A stretch of 64,000 bases of DNA, taken from Montifringilla adamsi (taxonomy: Eukaryota > Chordata > Aves > Passeriformes > Passeridae). Positions 56,149-64,000 of this stretch are shown one piece after another; the stretch's first letter is position 1, and the number at the start of each line of letters is the position of its first letter. The position numbers and the translations under genes were made by a program. The stretch is from NCBI GenBank assembly GCA_017590115.1, contig JAGGNK010008892.1, positions 441,383-505,382 on the forward strand, in the 5' to 3' direction. The notes below the pieces were generated by a model, which had not been told where the DNA came from, searched no databases, and worked only from the letters and a program-made list of their open reading frames with translations.

Positions 56149-57019
56149 CTTAAAGGAAAAAACATGGAATAAGTTATCTTGTGCCAGAAAAAACAAAAAA
56201 GCATTTGTCCTGAAGGGAGAAGGGGAGAGATAAAAAAAATGATGACAGACAGTATGACCCCCAGCAATCAGCAGAGTGAAACTAACACATCTGCTGCTCC
56301 TGATGAAATGCAAGGGCAAGCCTGGCACCTTCACTGCTGTTTGCCTCAAAGAATTTCTCACAGGAGCTTCTCTGAAAGAAGAGGAAGAAAACCAACATGT
56401 CTTGTCACTTGCTTGACTACACCACTGCAAGATGCCATATGAATTTTTCAGAAAATACAAAGACCAACATAAAATTTCTAAATATGTTCATTAATTATAA
56501 CAACTGACTGAGTGAGCTCTCTGTACCAGAAAGGCCATTTCTACCAGCTTCCATTTCTTCTTCAAAAAAGGTAGAGTCCTAGAGCACTCCCTTTCTGGCT
56601 CTCATACTGGAGAATTTCAGTACCAGAGAAGCCTGCAGGTGGTTTACAGAGGAGTGGTGCAGCTTTTTTTTCCCAACCATTCAAATTACCCACCAGCAGG
56701 CCTCTCTGGCACAGATAATCTTCCACTTCCAAGGTAGACTGAGCTCCAAAATCAGCATCCTTGCCCTAACAATGAACAATTAATACTTACTACTTTGTTA
56801 ATGCAAAATCCTCTAAACCGCTGGCTACACTATATAAACACATTACTACTGTAAGTAGTTTTACTGAGATAAAGCTGATGATTTGGAGTCATTCTTGCAT
56901 GATACACAAGTCATGATCTAGTTCTCATTCCTAGGTTTTTACTGTAAAAATTTGCCCTTAAGTTCTTATTTCTATTTTTAAGTATTGTAGACAAAATTGC
57001 ATGCAACTTTTTGCAGTAC

Positions 57020-57063
57020 CTTTAATGAATTGCCAGTGTGAAGAAGCTTCTTTAAAATCAACC
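57020..57063 (-). CDS. RALGAPA1: RALGAPA1 exon w4 (44-nt small exon)
   Basis: The shortest exon in the window. It completes Gly and encodes LILKKLLHTGNSLK. The acceptor sits after a run of T (A on the plus strand, from 57066). The donor gtactg is weaker than consensus. Phase 1 in, phase 0 out. Assignment rests on exact protein match and phase, since 44 nt is too short for ORF-based detection. Confidence 0.93.
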
Positions 57064-57726
57064 CTAAAAAAAAAAAGGAGAAAAAAAATTTGTTTGCTTT
57101 TATTCTTTCTACATTAAGTAAAATGTCAGAGCTCTCGGTCAGACTTGATAGCCACTTTTAAACAAGTCCTTGGCAATCTCCAATTTAATCTTGGTGACCT
57201 TGATACCTTCAAGCAACTGACTCTATGCCAGAAGGGAAACAAAATCAAGTATCACCTTTCACAGCCTACTCATAGAATATTTTTTCTCAAAGACTTTTGA
57301 GATGTGAACATTAAAAGTAAATCAAGTCATCACAATGCATAAAATCAGAATTCCCTATTTACAAACATCTCATGTCAGTTTTGAAATGTATTACTAAGAG
57401 AAAGAAAATAAGGAAAAAAAAAATTTAAAACTCCAAACTTTTCACCTGTCCTTGTTCTTTCTCAGCCACTCTTCTATTTCTATATTCCCAGATATAAATC
57501 TATACAGAAGAGTATTCATTACATTGGCGGGGGGTTTTGTCTGGTTTTTTTTATTTTCTTTTTTATTTTCCTTCACCTAGCTTGCAAAATTCTCTGGACC
57601 ATAACCCCTGTTAAGCCGCTTAAACTTTAAGGAAATGAATGGCATAGTAGCCACTAACTGGTTGCTACTAATAAAAAGTAAAATGAAAGGGAGAGGGAAA
57701 GGGAGAAGGAAAGAAAATCAACTTAC

Positions 57727-57784
57727 CAATACTATGAAATTGCCACCTCTGATGAATCCTTTCAGGAAGGAGTTGTAAAATTTT
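57727..57784 (-). CDS. RALGAPA1: RALGAPA1 exon w3
   Basis: A 58-nt exon encoding [19 protein letters not shown] plus the first base of Gly. The acceptor is a T-rich tract ending in ag and the donor is gtaagt. Its length and phase (0 in, 1 out) join w2 and w4 without a frame change. The sequence is conserved with the remembered family sequence throughout. Confidence 0.94.
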
Positions 57785-59198
57785 CTAAAAAAACCAAAAC
57801 CCAAGGATGTATGTTGCAGATATCACTCTTGAAAGACCAAACAGCCCTTTCACAAGGCCACAGATCAGAAGCTGAAGCATCAGCTTAGAAAATTCCCACA
57901 ATGTTTTTTTTCCTTGGAAGCATTGTTGTCCTTTCAAGGTGACCCCATTCCTAATGTTAAGAAGCCCAAAGGCTCTGACAGCCTGTCTGTAAGTCCTGCA
58001 CTGGAGACCTCAGATGTCACTGCAGGTCATCTGGCTGCACTACTCCTCTGACAGACACTGCTGCTTAAACATAGGGAATGGAATGAGATCAGGGTCTGTC
58101 TCAGCTGCTCTGGTTCACAACAGATTGCATTAAGTTATTTCACCTTTCTAACGGCTTCAGGTAGGATGTTCAGCTGTCTACTTGCCTCTGTGGCACAAGC
58201 AAACGTGCTTCAGCCTTCTCCACCGAGGGGAAATAAGCCCTCATTTTTACTACAGCAAAACAGTGAAGACAAGACCTCTACAAATAGAATGATCATCTCC
58301 AGAAACAAGAAACAGAGCACAGTTAGTAATTCCAAATCTACCATGTAAGACTTGCAACATTTACACTAGAGGCATTTGCAACTTGTAAATAACCTGATTT
58401 TTCCTGGCTGTGCCCTCCAGCACACCATGCAAGTGCTTCCAAAGCATGGATCACCTAATATTCCTTTATGCAGGAACTAGTGAACAAATGAACTAGCTCT
58501 TTTTCACATTCACCAGTGTACCTCACTAATAAAAAATAACAACTGAATTTGTACTCAACCATGTGATAAGCATCGATCAGCTCTTAGCCTTGCATATTTT
58601 TAAGAAACACAATCCTTGCTCTATAATTAGAAGCCTCCATCAAAAAGAAGAGACAAAAACGTGACGTTCTAAGCTATTTCTAAACCATAGTGTCTGCTTA
58701 GAAATGTTCTGACTTTATTAAATTATTTCGTTAGTGTCTATTGCATCTTAATTATGTCAATATATGCTTTTGGAAAGAATATAGTGAAATGCAATTTTCA
58801 AATAATATTTTTTAAAATAAGGAATATTTTTTTAAAGGATCTATAAAAAAAATTCTGCAGTAGCAATCTATTATGAGAAAAATCAGAGATAACATGCAAT
58901 AAAAAGGTCAAAAACATCATGACTAAACAGAGATCACCTTTCCACGAATTTCAATGTGTATAACACATGATGGGGAAATATCACCACCAAAGAGTAATCA
59001 ACTATCTAGAGACACAAAAACATGTTTTTCCAGTTTAGACATCTTGCAAAACCGCAAGTCAAATTTTTATTTTTAAAACAAAGCACATAAATTCAGCTCT
59101 ATGCAGAAGTAAGACAGAATGCAGTTAAATGCAAAGTGTATTTACAGATGACTGTAGAATAATAGGACTTAAAGCAAAAAATATTGAAAATATCTTAC
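57785..59198 (-). other. RALGAPA1: Intron w2-w3 (1.4 kb)
   Basis: Unique AT-rich sequence; nothing recognisable seen. Confidence 0.85.
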
Positions 59199-59248
59199 CT
59201 CAAAAATAAAAAGAATAGAATCTAATTCTTCTCTCTGAGACTTGTGAC
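59199..59248 (-). CDS. RALGAPA1: RALGAPA1 exon w2
   Basis: A 50-nt exon completing Gly and encoding GHKSQREELDSILFIFE, identical to the human sequence as I remember it. It enters in phase 1 and leaves in phase 0, with a gtaaga donor. The acceptor tract contains A-rich sequence (gcaactag), so it is not strongly pyrimidine-rich. It continues the helical N-terminal domain. Confidence 0.94.
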
Positions 59249-59750
59249 CTAGTTGCAAAAATAAATAGTTAAAACAGTTAAATATAAATAGAAGATGCAC
59301 TTTCATTATCAAAACAAAGATCCTTAAATGTGTTTATACAACCATAACTTTGCACTGCTTCTACAAATAAAAATTATACTCCACAAATACAGTGTATAGC
59401 AGCTACAATTTGCATAACTTCCTATTGTGGCATCCACAACTGGGAGAGATTAAGTCACACAATATCTTGTTAAAGAATAATTCTGCAGGATACAAAGTAT
59501 AACACATTAAGAATCCTCACTTTGCAAAAGGGCAAACACAGTCATCAGAGAACAAACACTTTTTGCTCACCTCCACTGAATGCATATCTCACTGCTCTGC
59601 CTTCATTTGCAAAGTTAGTTCTTAGACATACTTCTGCGCGATTCATGTTGTCATTTGTGACCACACAGAGCTTTATTTATAGCACCCTGCTTTATTTCAT
59701 AACAAAGGCACAAGCATCAAGACAAAAAGAGTTCTGTCTGAAACACTTAC

Positions 59751-59861
59751 CTTTTTGTTTAAGGCCCACTTCAATAGTCACAAAGTTTTCGAAGAACACA
59801 TAATATATATGTGAAAAATGTAGGTCAAAAAACTGTTTGAGATCAATTGATTCTGCATTGT
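59751..59861 (-). CDS. RALGAPA1: RALGAPA1 exon w1 (near N-terminus)
   Basis: First coding exon seen in transcription order. It opens with two bases that finish a codon from an upstream exon outside the window, then encodes 36 residues beginning [20 protein letters not shown], which aligns with the RALGAPA1 N-terminus just after the start-proximal exon. The acceptor is tttttcag and the donor is a consensus gtaagt. It leaves phase 1 (first base of the Gly codon completed in w2). The segment is part of the amphipathic helical N-terminal region. The initiating Met is not in this window, so the preceding intron is longer than 4.1 kb. Confidence 0.95.
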
Positions 59862-62800
59862 CTGAAAAACAGAACAGAACATTATTTATATTTATTTCAA
59901 ATATTCAGAGTCAACCACTACACACCATTATCCAGCAGTAAGAATTGAAGATATTTAAAATAAAAATTATTGTTTTTTAAATAAATAACTGAATAATTAA
60001 AGAAACCATTGAAGTTTTAATTCTTTACTCTGAGGCTAAAGAAATTCAGTATGGCATGCCGTAAGTGCCGAGTGAATTTTAGAATGGGAAGCAGCATCTT
60101 CTTGCACACCCATTGTTTGCATGATAGTAATGCCAACAAATGCCAGTCATGAACCCTAATTCCATCAGGACTAGCACTGTACAGATGAATCTGTTTTCAA
60201 TTGTTAATTTAATAGAAATAAAGCTTGTGACACTGCCCAAACTCTACAACAGAAAGACCATCACAATCTCCAACTGCAATTACTAAGCACAACTAAGTTT
60301 ACTAAAGAAAGTGGCAGAAGGATGTTAAGTGAGGAACACATCTGCTCCATTGATAGATAAGCTGGGAGGATGCAAACAGCAGCACTGGATTCCCACTGTT
60401 GCCTTCTTATTCCCTCCAAGTTCCAAGATGCACTTTACTTTCTAGTCTGGCTTAGTCCCTCACACTCCTTTGATCGTGTGGTCTAGGGAAATCAGAAGAT
60501 GGGATCTCAGAGATACCCTGAGGCAGAAACATCACTCTAAATATAGGGGAATGTGCTTTCTTGTGTACCCCAGGAAGCTTTCCAGACTCTCTTCCTTAAC
60601 CCTCTAGATGGTTTTCTGCAAATTCCTGACATAGAAATACACAGTGATTTATCCAGATTAATTTTAAAGTGATCACTTTAAACAATCAAGCCTTAGTACA
60701 GACTGTCTAGACACTCCCTGTCCTGTTATTCAACTACATAAGACTTGAGAAACTAGGTGGACAAAACAATACCATGGAAGCACAGAGGAACAGGAAGACA
60801 GCATTTTAAATGACAAAACGCTCCTTATTCAGAATACTGATGTGTAACAAACAAAAGCAAAACATGAAGAAAGGTGAGTCAAACAAAACCTTTATACCCA
60901 TTCACCACCTGTATACACTGAAACACCCTCTTTCACCGTCTTCTAAAAAGCTCCTTCTAATTCTGTATTGGATCACAGAGTTTTTAACCCTTTTTAGAAT
61001 GACATCAATTTTTATCATCTCACATGACTGGATATATAAATGGTAGAGTATAAAGTCAGGAACAATGAACTGAAAGGATGGCCAAAAGCATGGCTTATTT
61101 TCAGTTATGTTTTCTTATATAGCTCTAAAGGACTATTAACTCAATTTTGACACAAGTTTTGCTAAAAAAGTTTCCAACACAGCTTTAACTTTTGCTGTAT
61201 CACAGCATTCTGCCAACATCCTGCATAATGAGTGCAGTAGAGCCAGGGTGCTCTTGGAGCAGATAGTGCTATATCAGCATCCAAGATCAACTATTAAGCA
61301 AGGCAGCTCAGCTGGAATAAACAGTGGTCCAGAGCAGCAAGTATGTGCCTGACCATCCACAGGCTTACCAAACCCCCGGGTTTGCAGAAACTGCCACACC
61401 ACCTACAGATCAGCAGCTGAACTGCTACAGTTTAGGACAACAAAAACCAATTCCACTTCAAAGAAGCTGAATGATGATTTTCAGTTGATCAGGGAAAAGC
61501 ACACAAAATGGAGCTGTGACTAGAGCATAGGCACAACCATTGCAACTGCTTCCACTCATGGGTAGAGCCCTAAGTGAGTTCTAGGCTAGGGACAAGAAAA
61601 TACCAGAAGAAAAATCAAAAGTTTGAGATGGAAGGATTAAAGAAGAAAAAGAAAGCAAGAATTGAGGCTTTCAGGAGAAAGAAGGGTGACAGAAGGTATC
61701 TTGTAGTTTATAGGACTATATAGGGATTGCATGTAGACAGCAGTGGAATGGTTCACTCAGTGCAAAGGTGCAGAAAATACTGGTTCCAAATACTGAAAAG
61801 GATAGGAAGCAGTTAAACAGGGTCTCTTCCAATCAAAACACAAGAGTGCTGCGTTTTTGCAGACATGTTAAATGTTTTGTTTCCTGAAACAGGCCCTTGT
61901 TCTTTCCTCAGACATGGGTCGGCTCTGAAGCAGACCAACAGAAAAACCCCAAATGCCTCAACCAAATGTATTCTTTTAAACACTCAATCTTAACACAACA
62001 GTCAGTAATTTTTGGAGACGCTATTCCTAAATTCTTCAGGAAACAAACTGAAGGCTTGTCTTCATAACCAGCTGAACAGTGACTGTCATTTTACCACATA
62101 ATTGCATATGCACAACTGGTACTGTGGTAAGACATTCTGCCTTTCAGTGGAAGGTGAAGTGTAATTTCAGAAGTCTGTCCTTTTAAAAATTTTTTGTTAG
62201 TTTGTTTTGTATGTATTTAAGAAAAATGTGTCAAACACCTCAAAAATGATTGAAGGAGCATTGGTGGACCTGTATTACTACCACTAACACCCAATTAACA
62301 TTAAAAGCATACCTTCAAAATATTGTTATAGCTTGCAAGACTCGGAGGAGAGTAAAAAATTCCTTGACTTCGCAATTTCTACAGCAAATGCATTTCACTC
62401 TGATTCCTTTCTAAGATCACACTTGATAGCAAAATCAAAAGCAAGTTTTTAAAATTGAAACCAGTTAACAACAACTATATTCTGTAATAAATACTATTGC
62501 TTCAGATGGAAGAAAGTATAGCATTTTATTTAATGGGAATTTTATTCTTTTAGTAAGTGAAAATAATGCTTTTTAAGAAACCCACTAACTCCTTTTGTTA
62601 ATGCTGAAAACCAGCTTTCCTCCTAAGGGAGGGAAAACAGTTGTTCATCTGACAGGCTTGCCACCTACAGCAAAAGGAAACATCTGCTCATCATCAAAGG
62701 ATGCCTATAGTGACTCAGTAAGCTGCTGGTGTGCAAATTTGGAACCTTGCATTTGTTGAGAAGTTTAAAATTCACATTGACATGAATTATGGCAAGAAGG

Positions 62801-64000
62801 AGAAGGGCAAAAAATAGCAGATACAGCATGGAGATAATTATGTAGACCTTAAGAGGGCTTGATCTGCCCACCTGTACACATCATTCAATTTCACAGCTAT
62901 ATCTATACTGAACACAGTCCACACACTAATGCATGGAGAGAATACTGCTCTCCTTGATTACTGTACCATTAAAACTCCCAGTTATATGCTGCTGTTATAG
63001 CTTCCTTCCTTAAGTAAGGATTCAGGGTTTTTTCCCAATGTCTCTAAAATATTCAGTTTACCTTTATTCTTGTTATCAGCTAAAAAAGCAGCTCCTCAAT
63101 TCTCATGTCACAACCATTTTCTCCAACACCATCTCACTGTCTCTTCTCTGTGCTCTCTCAAAGTATCATGCATGTTGCATAGATGTAAAAGTCTTTTCTC
63201 TACAAGCAGCATATCCTTTTCAGACAGCCCTGAACTGAGAATTTGCAGGAAGTTGCTCCTCTGCTTTGGCTACTTAAGTATTTTGTCTTTTTTAAGAAGA
63301 GAGACATAGCCTTTTTTTAATGTGAAATGGGATTAAACAGAAACAGGCTTTCCTCTACAACTTCCAGTGCATTCCTATTTTTTCATTTTAAACAAAAGCA
63401 CTTTATATTCTTCTACCACAGATCATGTAACTAACACAAACTAATTCTTCTACCACAGATCATGTAACTAACACAAACTAATGTACTCCTTGCGTTCTCA
63501 CTTATGTCCAGACTCGGAGGAGGGAAGGACGCAGAAATAGATCTGGCACCATATGAAGCAGTTAGAAAAGCTCCTCAGAATGTGAAAGGGAAAACTGGGA
63601 CTCCAAAGGGAGGTAAAAACTGAAGTTTCTACTGTACAAAGCACAGTTTTAATACACTAAAATCCAGATTTTCAGCATTTCGTGAAAGCCGTGTGTCAAG
63701 AAAATGCAGTTTTCTCCATGCTTTACAACAGCAAAAAACATGGATCTTTGCTTTTTCCTTAACAATTTTCTGTAATTTAAAAACTGGTACAAATCTGATC
63801 TCCATACTATCTCTGTGTTCAAGGGTGCTTTTTTTTGTTTTGTTTTGTTTTGGCAGGGTTTGTTTAAGTTTGATATTTTAATTGTTTACCTTTAAAGTTC
63901 TGTCCTTTGCAGAAAAGTACTAGCTTACTTGCTTTACAATATTTTAATTTCACACAGTATTGTGTCTCTTTGTACTTACATGTAATTTTCTCCTTAAAAC
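59862..64000 (-). other. RALGAPA1: First intron in window, incomplete (over 4.1 kb)
   Basis: Contains the 37-bp tandem duplication (63407-63480) and a T-rich GTTTTGTTTTG tract at 63829-63852. The upstream exon that supplies the first base of the w1 codon was searched for and not found, so it lies beyond 64000. Confidence 0.85.
63407..63480. repeat. 37-bp perfect tandem duplication
   Basis: Two identical head-to-tail copies, 63407-63443 and 63444-63480, starting ATTCTTCTACCACAGATCAT. It is intronic. Lack of divergence suggests a recent duplication (or an assembly slip). Confidence 0.97.

Noticed and set aside
59862..64000. Search for the start-codon exon of RALGAPA1
   Set aside because: No reverse-strand sequence matching the expected N-terminal peptide or a suitable donor was found; it must lie upstream of the window.

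Overview
The window looks like a bird genome, most likely a passerine or close neoavian relative. It is AT-rich, intron-dominated vertebrate DNA. It carries two LTR-like elements, one of which (about 2991-3554) resembles the solo LTRs that are abundant in passerine genomes, plus several low-complexity A/C or G/T tracts. There is no bacterial-type gene organisation, and nearly all open reading frames are short chance ORFs inside introns.

The whole window lies inside one protein-coding gene on the minus strand: RALGAPA1, the Ral GTPase-activating protein alpha-1 subunit (also GARNL1, TULIP1, GRIPE, p240). I identified 28 exons plus one cassette exon by reading the reverse strand, matching the translation to the RALGAPA1 sequence as I remember it, and checking splice sites and codon phase at every junction. 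The constitutive exons, using the long form of exon w16, total 5381 nt. They start 2 nt into a codon and keep one open frame of 1793 full codons to the end of exon w28. I number exons w1 (59751-59861) to w28 (462-572) in transcription order. The start codon and promoter lie beyond 64000. The rest of the protein, including the C-terminal Rap/Ran-GAP catalytic domain, lies beyond position 1.

Layout in transcription order (high to low coordinates): 59861-52172 has exons w1-w7, the N-terminal helical region. 46065-37652 has w8-w14, more N-terminal region with a variable acidic or serine-rich linker. 35406-21080 holds the regulatory and probably disordered middle: w15 with an Akt-type motif, a 141-nt cassette exon, and the very long exon w16, which has two in-frame donor sites that add or remove 468 codons. 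18973-14034 has w18-w20, which are Ser/Pro-rich. 12533-462 has w21-w28, a helical scaffold region. RALGAPA1 pairs with RALGAPB and switches off RalA and RalB.

The most notable points are: three frame-supported GC-AG introns in one gene, one of them with a U-rich tract just downstream of its weak donor; an alternatively spliced 468-residue module with two candidate PP1-docking motifs; a cassette exon; three perfect inverted repeats (27, 19 and 13 bp arms); and two LTR-like elements. I found no tRNA, rRNA, CRISPR or second gene. No clearly undescribed system is visible; the unusual content is in splicing architecture and small DNA structures.
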